From assembly GCA_016218005.1 (NCBI GenBank), contig JACRFF010000072.1, positions 1-5,202 on the forward strand: a DNA stretch of 5,202 nucleotides, in the 5' to 3' direction. Numbering within the stretch: the first letter of the stretch is position 1; each line of letters opens with the position of its first letter. The stretch is from Ignavibacteriales bacterium (GTDB taxonomy: Bacteria; Bacteroidota; Ignavibacteria; UBA10030). This document shows positions 1-5,202 of the stretch, piece by piece. The position numbers and the translations under genes are program-made. The notes beneath the pieces are model-generated. The model saw nothing but the letters and a program-made list of their open reading frames with translations. It searched no databases and was not told where the DNA came from.

Positions 1-72
1 ACGCTGCATAATAGATTCGTGATACGGTGGCGATAAGAATAAGCGGCGGCGGATTGCCGCAAGTGCGTCATC

Positions 73-106
73 AAAAAAAGGGCAACCGACGGATCGCCGG
101 CTGCCC
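73..106 (-). terminator. Rho-independent terminator, minus strand
   Basis: Read on the minus strand, the stem GGGCAGCCGGCG pairs with CGTCGGTTGCCC around an ATC loop, giving 12 pairs, two of them G-U. Seven T follow directly (complement of the A run at 73-79). On the plus strand the two G-U positions become A-C mismatches, so the structure is built for minus-strand transcription. No recognisable gene ends just upstream of it. The nearest is the cyclase, whose stop is at 658, so the transcript it ends is unclear. Confidence 0.85.
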
Positions 107-382
107 GTTTGGGGAGAGAGGAGAGTTATATCTTGAATCTCAAGCACCCAGAAAGCGGGCGACACCTCTCAACCAGAGATATGCGTCTGGGGGCTTGCTC
201 GGTTGTGTATGACAACAACTATGCCAATCAAAACGGTACTGACCAGTATCGTAGTGAAGCGCACAGGAGGAAAATTCCGAAAGAAATGACAGGAGGAGAT
301 GATGACGCGCAGCTTGGCCTTCCAGAACTGAGAATCCAATCGGCCTGATTCTCAACCTCGCAAACGTTGAGTCAGACGTAGA
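107..382. other. Intergenic stretch with no supported gene
   Basis: Open frames exist on both strands (for example 109-348 plus and 140-604 minus). None has a recognisable domain, a credible start context or natural-looking composition. Two copies of ACAGGAGGA (263-271 and 289-297) look like ribosome sites. The second precedes ATG at 302 with only nine codons before a stop, so I do not call a gene. A short inverted repeat lies at 329-354. No tRNA, RNase P, SRP or tmRNA signature was seen. Confidence 0.5.
329..354. repeat. Inverted repeat, 8-bp arms
   Basis: TGAGAATC at 329-336 is the exact reverse complement of GATTCTCA at 347-354, with a 10-nt spacer. Neither side has a T run, so it is not an intrinsic terminator. 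It is the first of a series of inverted repeats running leftmost to rightmost from here to 614. Confidence 0.6.
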
Positions 383-406
383 AACCCACCGCCTTTGCCG
401 GTGGTT
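383..406. repeat. Hairpin-forming inverted repeat
   Basis: CCACCG (386-391) pairs with CGGTGG (399-404) around a 7-nt loop. Two further A-T pairs (383-384 with 405-406) extend it past a single bulged C at 385. On the minus strand it is followed by only GTTTC, too weak a T tract to call a terminator with confidence. Confidence 0.6.
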
Positions 407-440
407 ATGGACAGTTGGCTTTACCGTTGTTGCGATCCCT

Positions 441-460
441 CCTGCCTTGGAAGCGGCGGG
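441..460. repeat. Hairpin-forming inverted repeat
   Basis: CCTGCC (441-446) can pair with GGCGGG (455-460) around an 8-nt loop. One pair is G-U when read as plus-strand RNA and becomes a C-A mismatch on the minus strand. This slightly favours the plus strand as the folding strand. It is short, and its meaning comes mainly from sitting in a row of similar structures. Confidence 0.4.
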
Positions 461-469
461 CAAGCTGTC

Positions 470-486
470 CCGACGGACATCGTCGG
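470..486. repeat. Hairpin-forming inverted repeat
   Basis: CCGACG (470-475) pairs perfectly with CGTCGG (481-486) around the 5-nt loop GACAT. There is no T run on either side. It lies between the 441-460 hairpin and the large nested hairpin at 494-558. Confidence 0.55.
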
Positions 487-493
487 AACATTT

Positions 494-558
494 CTCCCCC
501 TTGCTTATGTCGAAGGCATCTGGCGAAGCCATGGCTTTGCCACCTTCGGGAGGGGGAG
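494..558. repeat. Large nested imperfect hairpin
   Basis: Three concentric arms are visible. CTCCCCC (494-500) pairs with GGGGGAG (552-558). CGAAGG (511-516) pairs with CCTTCG (543-548). GGCGAAGCC (522-530) pairs with GGCTTTGCC (533-541) with one G-U on the plus strand. Unpaired stretches lie between the arms. The innermost 20 bases are an almost perfect palindrome. The G-U versus A-C asymmetry mildly favours folding of the plus-strand RNA, although a DNA cruciform or dispersed repeat would not care about strand. Confidence 0.65.
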
Positions 559-611
559 TGGGGTTGCAAAAAGCCATCGCCTGCCAAGGGCATGCCTTCG
601 GCATCTGGCGA
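515..611. repeat. 12-bp direct repeat flanking two hairpins
   Basis: The 12-mer GGCATCTGGCGA occurs at 515-526 and again at 600-611, 85 bp apart in the same orientation. Each copy supplies an arm of a different structure: the nested hairpin at 494-558 and the terminator-like structure at 574-614. This suggests the two structures are related units, possibly tandem copies of a palindromic repeat that have diverged. Confidence 0.6.
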
Positions 612-614
612 TGG
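568..614 (-). terminator. Probable terminator of the cyclase gene, branched hairpin
   Basis: On the minus strand the perfect 8-bp stem CCATCGCC/GGCGATGG (arms at 607-614 and 574-581 on the plus coordinates) encloses two tiny hairpins. These have TGCC/GGCA arms (593-603 and 582-592), which could also fold as one long imperfect hairpin. CTTTTTG follows directly (T5 at 568-572). It begins 44 bp after the cyclase stop codon. The T run is short and the stem unusually elaborate, so it may instead be a palindromic repeat that happens to serve as a terminator. Confidence 0.55.
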
Positions 615-657
615 TAGTTTACTTAGCATTTGGCAAAAGAAGGGAGAAACGTCGAAG

Positions 658-3576
658 CTATTTCGGACCAAATCCAAGCTTCAGCAAGAAGTCGGCATCG
701 CGTGAAAGGAAATATAAGTCAGGATTCAAGAGCGCGGCAAATTGAAATCTGGGAGCAAGCGCTTTCTGCAAGGATGAGAGAGCCTCTGCTTGTTTCTTCT
801 GAATCGAATAAACATAGGAGGCAGCGAACAAAAGTTGCGGATCGTGCTCGTTCGTCTCTAACCCTTTTCGTAAGTCGTTTAAGGATTGGTCGAACTTGCC
901 GAGGCGCGTGTTGAAGAGCGCGCAATAAGAACGTGCCTCAATGTCGTTCGGATTCAATTCGAGAATTCTGCCTGCAATTGCGAATCCTTCGTTCAACACA
1001 CGCTGCGCATCATCCACCCTTGTGGCGAGTTGCAATGCTTGGCCAAGGGCATAGTGTACGCGATAATCTGACGGCGCGAGGGAGTGTATGGATTCGTAGT
1101 ACTTGATGACCCGCTCTATCTTTTCCTCTGCCAGAAGCGCTTGGATGAGATATCGTGCTCGAATCAAAGAATCTTGTCTCGAAACCGCAAGTGCTTGCTC
1201 AAAGTTCCGCGTTGCCTGAGTATATTCTTTCCTGAAACTCTTCACGAGACCGGCGATCAACAGACTTCGTTCCGACTGTGGGTCCAGTTCAGAAAGCGTT
1301 TGAACTTCCTTGCCGGCTGTTTCGAGGTCTGCGGTTGCGAGCGCCGTCAGACTCAAGAGACGATGCGCGTTGATATTCCACGGTTGAATTGCAATGGCTT
1401 TATTGATCAACACGAGTGCGGCGGAGAATTCGTTGTTCCGACGTTTCGCTTCAGCCAGAACCAAAAGACTGGCAACACTGTTTGAATCGGCCTTGAGATT
1501 TCTGGATGCGTCTTCGACGTAAGAGGAAGGCAGAGAAAATGGTGCGTCCGGGGAAGCGACATCCGCCATGAGGAGGTTGCGGTACTCGGCCGCCTCGATG
1601 AACCGGTTATCGGACCGAATCGCGGAATCCAAGAACGCCAACGCGATTGCTGTGGAATCAGAGTCAACACTCAACGCCAATCCGGTTATGAAGTTTGCTG
1701 CGGCGCCGGCACTCACAGAAAATGACCGTAAACGTATCGCCGGAAGCTCCAGACTGTTGAGCACGAGTTGGATACATTCATTCCGCACCAACGCAAGCTT
1801 GGAAATAGTGTTGGAAATCGAAAGTCCGGCAACGGTCTGCTGCTCTTCGGTGTCGAGCAAGCGGACACGCAGCGAAACACTATCTCCCTTTGTGCGGATG
1901 GTTCCCGTGAGCACGTACCGAACACCAAGCCCGCCGGCGGCGCGTAGTGTTGCGGTAGGAGTGGGGTCGAACCGCAGAGCTGAAGTCCATGCGGAAACCT
2001 TGGTGTACTTGCTAGAGGCGAGTTCATTTCCAATGAGCAGAGGAAGTGAAATTCCCAACTGTGCTGCTTGCGCATCGGTCGAATCGGCGACGAACCTAAG
2101 CACCGCGATGGTTGAAGTCTTTGGGAAGAATTTTTTTTGGAGGAAGGGAATGCTCACGACAAATGCTGCGATAGCTACGATGCCCATGCCAATTCCGATC
2201 ATCTTTCGGTTCTGAGCGGTCTTGTACTTCTGAGCGGCCTTGACTTGGACTTGTTTCTTGCGCTCAACATTTTTCTGGAGGACGGCGAGGCGGTCGGTTC
2301 TGATGCGCTCTTCTTCCTGCTGTGCCTGAAGCCGTGCCATCTCTGCTTTGGTTTGTTCGGCGGCGTGGATCGACTCTTCTAATCGCCGAGCATCCGAATT
2401 ATTTGGGTCGAGCTTAAAGAGTTCCCGAAGTCGAAATACCGCTTCCGTAAATTGCTGTTGTTCCATCAACGCTTGCGTTTCATCGAGCAACGCCTGAACT
2501 TTCTGCTCCTCATCGGTTGGGACGCGGGCTTGCGGCGTATCTGCTTCTGGAACGCGCTGCCGCTGTTCGCGCTTGTATCGCTCTTCTTCAATGGCCATCA
2601 AGAGTTGTTGGGCGCCGATGTGCAAGGGGAAATAGCGGAACACATCGTTCAGTTCCGTCTCAGCCTCTTCCAATCTTCCGTTGTTGATGTATTCCCGTGC
2701 CCTGAGGAGATGTTGCTGGGCTATTTGCTCGTACTCAGCCTCCTGTTTGCGTTTTTCGAGCGTAGCTTCAAACGCTGGATCCAACGTGTAAATTTCGTTC
2801 AACTCGCGTTCAGCATCATCGATGCGGCCAAGCTGGAAAAATTTTTCCGCCTTGGCATAATGTGTTTCGATGCTTTTCTGGCGTTGTTCTTCGCCGGCGT
2901 TTTGCCGAGAGGCCTCCTGACGCTTCTGTTCTACTCTCTGGGCTTCGGTGGCTTCTTCCGCTTCTTGCTTGGCACTCAACGCCACCAACGGTACTGCCTG
3001 CCGGCGCATAGCCCCTTCGGATGGCTCGGAAAGTTCGGGAATGCCGTCGATGAGCAGCTCATACACTTCCACCGGTTCGGCGATGTTCTTCAATTCTAAC
3101 GATCCAATCTTGAACACGCGAATCTGCATCTTGTTCTTGATTTGGTTGTAGACGTCGTAGGATACGCAGATGCGGTTGGGTTCCGTGATGGCTTCGATGC
3201 GCGAAGCGATGTTGACGCCATCGCCGAACATATCGTTGTCGCGAAGAAGGACGTCTCCGAGGTGGATGCCGACGCGGATTTCGATTCTGTCGAATTCCGA
3301 TTTCCCTTTGTTGAAATTCCAGAAACGCTTCTGAGCTTCAATGGCGCATTTGACGGCGTTGACGGCGCTGGCAAAATCAACCATAAAGCTATCGCCAATC
3401 GACTTAACCACTTTGCCAGCAAATTTTGCGGTAATCACACGCAGGATGGCGTCGTGAGTCTTTAACAGCTCGAACGCCGCCGTCTCGTTCTCTCCCATTT
3501 TCCGGGAGAAACCCTTGATATCCGTGAACATGATGGCGGCGAGTTTTCGTTCGCTTTCAGTCGGTTCGGTTGTCAT
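658..3576 (-). CDS. Class III adenylate cyclase with TPR, TolB-like and membrane segments
   Basis: Predicted membrane-anchored cyclase making cAMP from ATP as a homodimer (972 aa). The catalytic domain spans residues 11-175. Metal-binding Asp19 is in FTDIKGFS and Asp62 in SIGDSF. Lys58 and Asp115 are the pair that usually selects adenine. Asn122 and Arg126 in VNIASR are the transition-state residues. All key residues are present. Residues 200-238 are charged and probably coiled coil. TPR-like units follow at about 241-272, 285-318 and 365-395, then a second charged helix at 400-457. A single membrane segment spans 459-479, preceded by many Lys/Arg, which places the catalytic part in the cytoplasm. 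Residues 487-608 resemble the TolB-like N-terminal domain seen in other cyclases (STIAVLRF, GVRYVLTGTI). Residues 620-945 carry about seven TPRs, predicted extracytoplasmic. ATG at 3576 is chosen because a TGA lies in frame 9 nt upstream and the cyclase domain begins soon after. No clear ribosome site is seen. Guanylate activity is less likely but cannot be excluded. Confidence 0.93.
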   Translation of the reverse strand: MTTEPTESERKLAAIMFTDIKGFSRKMGENETAAFELLKTHDAILRVITAKFAGKVVKSIGDSFMVDFASAVNAVKCAIEAQKRFWNFNKGKSEFDRIEIRVGIHLGDVLLRDNDMFGDGVNIASRIEAITEPNRICVSYDVYNQIKNKMQIRVFKIGSLELKNIAEPVEVYELLIDGIPELSEPSEGAMRRQAVPLVALSAKQEAEEATEAQRVEQKRQEASRQNAGEEQRQKSIETHYAKAEKFFQLGRIDDAERELNEIYTLDPAFEATLEKRKQEAEYEQIAQQHLLRAREYINNGRLEEAETELNDVFRYFPLHIGAQQLLMAIEEERYKREQRQRVPEADTPQARVPTDEEQKVQALLDETQALMEQQQFTEAVFRLRELFKLDPNNSDARRLEESIHAAEQTKAEMARLQAQQEEERIRTDRLAVLQKNVERKKQVQVKAAQKYKTAQNRKMIGIGMGIVAIAAFVVSIPFLQKKFFPKTSTIAVLRFVADSTDAQAAQLGISLPLLIGNELASSKYTKVSAWTSALRFDPTPTATLRAAGGLGVRYVLTGTIRTKGDSVSLRVRLLDTEEQQTVAGLSISNTISKLALVRNECIQLVLNSLELPAIRLRSFSVSAGAAANFITGLALSVDSDSTAIALAFLDSAIRSDNRFIEAAEYRNLLMADVASPDAPFSLPSSYVEDASRNLKADSNSVASLLVLAEAKRRNNEFSAALVLINKAIAIQPWNINAHRLLSLTALATADLETAGKEVQTLSELDPQSERSLLIAGLVKSFRKEYTQATRNFEQALAVSRQDSLIRARYLIQALLAEEKIERVIKYYESIHSLAPSDYRVHYALGQALQLATRVDDAQRVLNEGFAIAGRILELNPNDIEARSYCALFNTRLGKFDQSLNDLRKGLETNEHDPQLLFAASYVYSIQKKQAEALSSLQKALAPRFQFAALLNPDLYFLSRDADFLLKLGFGPK

Positions 3577-3594
3577 GCCGTATCAGAATTTTCG

Positions 3595-3624
3595 ATTGTA
3601 CCGATGTTTCGGGAATTGTGTTGA
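3595..3624 (-). promoter_or_regulatory. Candidate proximal promoter of the cyclase gene
   Basis: On the minus strand, TCAACA (3619-3624, 4 of 6 to the -35 consensus) and TACAAT (3595-3600, 5 of 6 to the -10 consensus) are separated by 18 bp. Transcription would begin near 3588, leaving only about a dozen bases before the ATG. It competes with the distal candidate at 3660-3688, and both could be used. Confidence 0.35.
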
Positions 3625-3659
3625 GGTGAGAACTCTGGCACTTCCAGCGCCTCGCATCA

Positions 3660-3688
3660 AAGGTAGAGACAGATCGCGGGATTGTCAA
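3660..3688 (-). promoter_or_regulatory. Candidate distal promoter of the cyclase gene
   Basis: A perfect -35 hexamer TTGACA (3683-3688 on the minus strand) is followed after exactly 17 bp by TACCTT (3660-3665). This keeps the three most important -10 bases (TA at the start and the final T). Transcription would begin near 3653, giving a leader of about 77 nt before the cyclase ATG. The weak -10 suggests an activator or low output. Confidence 0.4.
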
Positions 3689-3692
3689 CAAT

Positions 3693-3702
3693 GCCGTACG
3701 GC
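3693..3702. promoter_or_regulatory. 10-bp palindrome upstream of the distal cyclase promoter
   Basis: GCCGTACGGC is a perfect palindrome whose edge lies 4 bp upstream of the TTGACA hexamer at 3683-3688. The position would suit an operator or activator site for the cyclase gene. Part of it can also pair in an imperfect hairpin (3689-3708) just after the stop of the small membrane protein. No T run follows, so I do not call that a terminator. Chance occurrence is possible. Confidence 0.3.
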
Positions 3703-3721
3703 GGCTTGATGCAGTGCACAC

Positions 3722-3940
3722 TCAATTGGAAAGATGATGGAGGATGATCGGAAGGAGAAAATATGCCCAACACATACCGCCAAATGAAAATCCGGCTAGC
3801 GCCGCCACAGACCATAATGCCATGCGCACTTCGCCGTCGTTCTTCCGCGCGCATCTCACGGCAAAGTACGTTGCCAATCCGCCAAAACCAATGGCGATGG
3901 TGGAGAGACTGAGGAAGACGATGAAGAGAATCCGATCCAT
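3722..3940 (-). CDS. Small two-span membrane protein, function unknown
   Basis: This 72-residue protein is not recognised as a member of any family. Two hydrophobic helices are clear, at about residues 4-28 and 40-66. They are joined by a short polar, positively charged loop (RCARKNDGEVR), which would place the loop in the cytoplasm and both ends outside. A glycine-rich patch (GFGG, GFSFGGM) occurs in each helix and could support helix packing. ATG at 3940 is fixed as the earliest start by an in-frame TAA 9 bases upstream. There is no ribosome site, but an extended -10 element lies almost against the ATG. The next gene in the same direction is the cyclase, 145 bp away. The coherent membrane pattern supports a real gene, but with no known homologue in mind I hold it at moderate confidence. 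Confidence 0.6.
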   Translation of the reverse strand: MDRILFIVFLSLSTIAIGFGGLATYFAVRCARKNDGEVRMALWSVAALAGFSFGGMCWAYFLLPIILHHLSN

Positions 3941-3948
3941 GTGATTTT

Positions 3949-3957
3949 AATATAGCA
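3949..3957 (-). promoter_or_regulatory. Extended -10 element of the small membrane protein gene
   Basis: The minus strand reads TGCTATATT, which is the TGn extension plus a 5 of 6 match to TATAAT. No well-spaced -35 is apparent, as is usual for extended -10 promoters. The hexamer ends 8 bases before the ATG, so transcription would begin at or next to the start codon. This agrees with the missing ribosome site. The element lies between the preceding gene's terminator and this gene, where a promoter is expected. Confidence 0.45.
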
Positions 3958-3979
3958 AGTAATTCCAGAGCAAAGGGAC

Positions 3980-4016
3980 AAAAATAACAACGCCCCGGAT
4001 GACACCGAGGCGCTGT
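3980..4016 (-). terminator. Rho-independent terminator of the small secreted protein gene
   Basis: On the minus strand ACAGCGCCTCGG pairs with CCGGGGCGTTGT, 12 pairs with two G-U, around a 6-nt loop. It is followed by TATTTTTG. It begins 21 bp after the stop codon of the gene at 4038-4478. On the plus strand the G-U pairs become mismatches and no T run follows, so it acts in one direction only. Confidence 0.88.
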
Positions 4017-4037
4017 CCCAAATCAATTTTGCTGCAT

Positions 4038-4478
4038 CTACATCTTGTCGGATTTCTCCATCTTCTTTTCCATCTTGACGACGGCATCCTTGATGGATGC
4101 AACTTTCATTTGGCTGCCATCCATCTGACCGACGACTTCAACCAAGAGGTTGTTTTCTTTCTTTGTGCCGGAAAGATATTCGGCTGCCATCTTGTCGCCG
4201 GCAGCGTCGAACTTGTAGAATTTCCCGTCAAAGATCAAACCATAGCCGCTCTGCTTGCAGCCATCTTCCAGAGCACACGCTTTCGTGTGTTTAGCTGCTT
4301 TGGCTTTGCCTTCTTCGCCAAGAAATCTTTTGCTGCACATCTTGTCGGAAAGATAACCGGTCATGGAATGACTCTTCATTGTTTCTTTCATCACGGAATC
4401 TTTCTTTTCCTGCGCAAGAGCAACGCTTGCGATGCAAAGCATCAGCGCCGCAGCAAAGATTTTGATGAACGTGTTCAT
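4038..4478 (-). CDS. Secreted Lys/Met-rich small protein, function unknown
   Basis: A 146-residue exported protein. A signal peptide is clear: MNTFIK, then a hydrophobic run to about residue 19, with likely cleavage after ALA at residue 22. Cys15 lies in the hydrophobic core but the bases around it do not encode a proper lipobox, so it is not a lipoprotein. The mature part holds one compact domain, about residues 39-133. It begins MTGYLSDKMC and has Cys48, the motif HTKAC (64-68) and Cys74, then GYGLIFDGKFYKFD and a segment ending VEVVGQMDGSQMKVASIKD. From memory, similar sequences with the same HTKxC and GYG elements recur as uncharacterised secreted proteins in Acidobacteria and related phyla; this needs a search. 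Both tails are rich in Lys and Met. The start at 4478 is chosen over the upstream ATG at 4655 because it has AAGGAG at the right spacing and begins the signal peptide. The longer form would also overlap the dehydrogenase gene. The gene has its own promoter and terminator. Confidence 0.88.
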   Translation of the reverse strand: MNTFIKIFAAALMLCIASVALAQEKKDSVMKETMKSHSMTGYLSDKMCSKRFLGEEGKAKAAKHTKACALEDGCKQSGYGLIFDGKFYKFDAAGDKMAAEYLSGTKKENNLLVEVVGQMDGSQMKVASIKDAVVKMEKKMEKSDKM

Positions 4479-4484
4479 AACTCT

Positions 4485-4490
4485 CTCCTT
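4485..4490 (-). promoter_or_regulatory. Ribosome binding site deciding the start at 4478
   Basis: The minus strand reads AAGGAG, 6 bases before the ATG at 4478, within AAAGGAGAGAG. It is the strongest such site in front of any gene in the window and settles the choice of start over the longer in-frame alternative at 4655. Confidence 0.85.
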
Positions 4491-4528
4491 TGATAAGTGA
4501 TTGGTGCGTTGTGGTAACGTGTTGAAGA

Positions 4529-4558
4529 ATTCTATCCCAACTGACGAACGAATGTCAA
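4529..4558 (-). promoter_or_regulatory. Sigma-70-type promoter of the small secreted protein gene
   Basis: A perfect -35 TTGACA (4553-4558 on the minus strand) and TAGAAT (4529-4534, 5 of 6 to TATAAT) are separated by 18 bp. Transcription would start near 4522, leaving a leader of about 44 nt that contains the AAGGAG site. The -35 lies only 11 bp after the stop of the upstream dehydrogenase gene, and no terminator is seen between them. Some read-through from that gene is therefore possible. Confidence 0.75.
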
Positions 4559-4569
4559 TTTGGTTCCCG

Positions 4570-5202
4570 TCAGAGATGAAAAAGTCCGATGTCTTCAATC
4601 TGTACTCGCTCCGGTTGTTGAAGCACATACACTGCCGCCGAGGCGAGGTCTTCAACCTGCAGAACGTTACCGCGGGTTTCCGCCGGCGTATGCGATGGCG
4701 GAACCTGAACGAGACCGGGCAGTAAATTAGTTACTTTGATGTTGTGCTGCCGCACCTCTTCCTGCAATGCGTGGGCGAATCCGAGCACGCCGTACTTCGA
4801 CGCGCAATACGCGGTGGCGCGTGCGTAACCATGCTTGCCCGCTTGCGACGAGATGTTCAGAATGTGCCCCGAACGCCGCGCAATCATCCGCGGCAACACG
4901 GCTTGTGTGAGCAGGAACGCGCCTTTCAAATTCGTGTCGAGCACGCGGTCAAAATCTTCCTCGCGCAATTCGACGGCAGGCGCATCGACCCCGACGCCGG
5001 AATTGTTGACGAGAATATCGACGGCGGGGAAGCGGCTCCAGACTTCGTCCATTGCTTTGTCGATGCTCGGTTTGCTGGTCAAATCCATTGCAACGGCATA
5101 CGTTTGAATGCCGAATCTTCCGTACAACTCATCGGCCTTTGCGCGCAGAAGTTCCGTACGCCGCGAAGCCAAAATAACGTTGGCGCCCTTGCCGGCGAGC
5201 GC
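4570..5202 (-). CDS. Short-chain dehydrogenase/reductase, 5' end outside the window
   Basis: A classical SDR, a cytoplasmic NAD(P)-dependent oxidoreductase acting on an alcohol, ketone or similar group; the substrate cannot be told. The reading frame runs open to the last base of the window. It begins ALAGKGANVILASRR, the second strand of the Rossmann fold, so about 25 N-terminal residues including the TGxxxGIG cofactor motif are missing. A TTG at 5172 is inside this strand and is not the start. In the 211 visible residues I find AMDLTS (adenine-ring Asp), NNSG in place of the usual NNAG, the structural Asn in DTNLKG, the catalytic Ser in NISSQAG and YCASK with catalytic Tyr and Lys. LLPG follows, but the usual Thr after PG is not evident. 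The SRR after the second strand suggests a preference for NADP(H). The end, with EDLASAAVYVL, is typical of the YdfG-like group. Confidence 0.93.
   Translation of the reverse strand, partial: ALAGKGANVILASRRTELLRAKADELYGRFGIQTYAVAMDLTSKPSIDKAMDEVWSRFPAVDILVNNSGVGVDAPAVELREEDFDRVLDTNLKGAFLLTQAVLPRMIARRSGHILNISSQAGKHGYARATAYCASKYGVLGFAHALQEEVRQHNIKVTNLLPGLVQVPPSHTPAETRGNVLQVEDLASAAVYVLQQPERVQIEDIGLFHL

Noticed and set aside
46..60. GCGGC/GCCGC inverted repeat near the left edge
   Set aside because: The arms are only five bases, in GC-rich sequence, with no T run or other context. Expected by chance.
263..331. Two AGGAGG-type sites, the second before ATG at 302
   Set aside because: The frame from 302 ends after nine codons and the first site has no start codon at a useful distance. 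I cannot support a leader peptide without a following gene.
109..348. 79-codon open frame on the plus strand, TTG start
   Set aside because: No family resemblance, a rare start codon, and it begins beside the minus-strand terminator. Not supported.
140..604. 154-codon open frame on the minus strand
   Set aside because: It runs through the hairpin chain and starts inside the terminator-like structure. It has no recognisable domain and an odd composition, and no ribosome site was found. It is better explained as an open frame by chance, though a search could overturn this.
1568..2215. Long plus-strand frames inside the cyclase gene (also 2452-3099)
   Set aside because: They lie antisense to a gene with clear domains throughout. 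Their sequence shows no domains and they are explained by codon bias in the true gene.
3689..3708. Imperfect hairpin after the small membrane protein gene
   Set aside because: Only seven pairs with a bulge and no T run follow, so it is not a credible terminator.
3999..4493. 164-codon plus-strand frame over the secreted protein gene
   Set aside because: It is antisense to a gene with a signal peptide, promoter, ribosome site and terminator. It also starts inside the terminator loop.
4479..4655. N-terminal extension of the secreted protein to the ATG at 4655
   Set aside because: It would overlap the dehydrogenase, bury the signal peptide 60 residues in, and ignore the AAGGAG site at 4485-4490.

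Overview
The window is about 5.2 kb of bacterial DNA of moderate GC content. Every gene I can support lies on the minus strand, so the genes read from right to left. The origin is uncertain. Class III cyclase/TPR proteins of this type and small secreted proteins like the one at 4038-4478 are familiar from Bacteroidota/Chlorobiota/Ignavibacteria-like and Acidobacteria-like lineages. The clear TTGACA/TAGAAT promoter and strong AAGGAG ribosome site at one gene argue against the Bacteroidetes proper, which use a different promoter. This placement is inference, not an identification.

Layout from right to left. At 4570-5202 is the C-terminal part of a classical short-chain dehydrogenase/reductase whose start lies outside the window. 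At 4038-4478 is a small secreted protein of unknown function, with its own near-consensus promoter, a good ribosome binding site and a canonical intrinsic terminator (3980-4016). At 3722-3940 is a 72-residue protein with two membrane segments, possibly made from a leaderless transcript. At 658-3576 is the dominant gene, a 972-residue class III nucleotidyl cyclase. It has an intact catalytic domain, a TPR/coiled-coil linker, one membrane segment, a TolB-like domain and a C-terminal TPR array.

The left end (1-657) holds no convincing gene but is rich in inverted repeats. One structured hairpin with a T5 tail (568-614) probably ends the cyclase transcript. A second, textbook minus-strand terminator sits at 73-106. 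Between them is a chain of hairpins at 329-558, with a 12-bp direct repeat (515-526 and 600-611) linking the last two structures. This could be a dispersed palindromic repeat, a structured RNA or a composite 3' region.

The genes do not form an obvious pathway. The cyclase is the one clear signalling protein: it is predicted to make cAMP in the cytoplasm under control of a sensor domain across the membrane. The separate promoters and terminators suggest mostly single-gene transcription units. I do not see a mobile element, CRISPR array, tRNA or rRNA.
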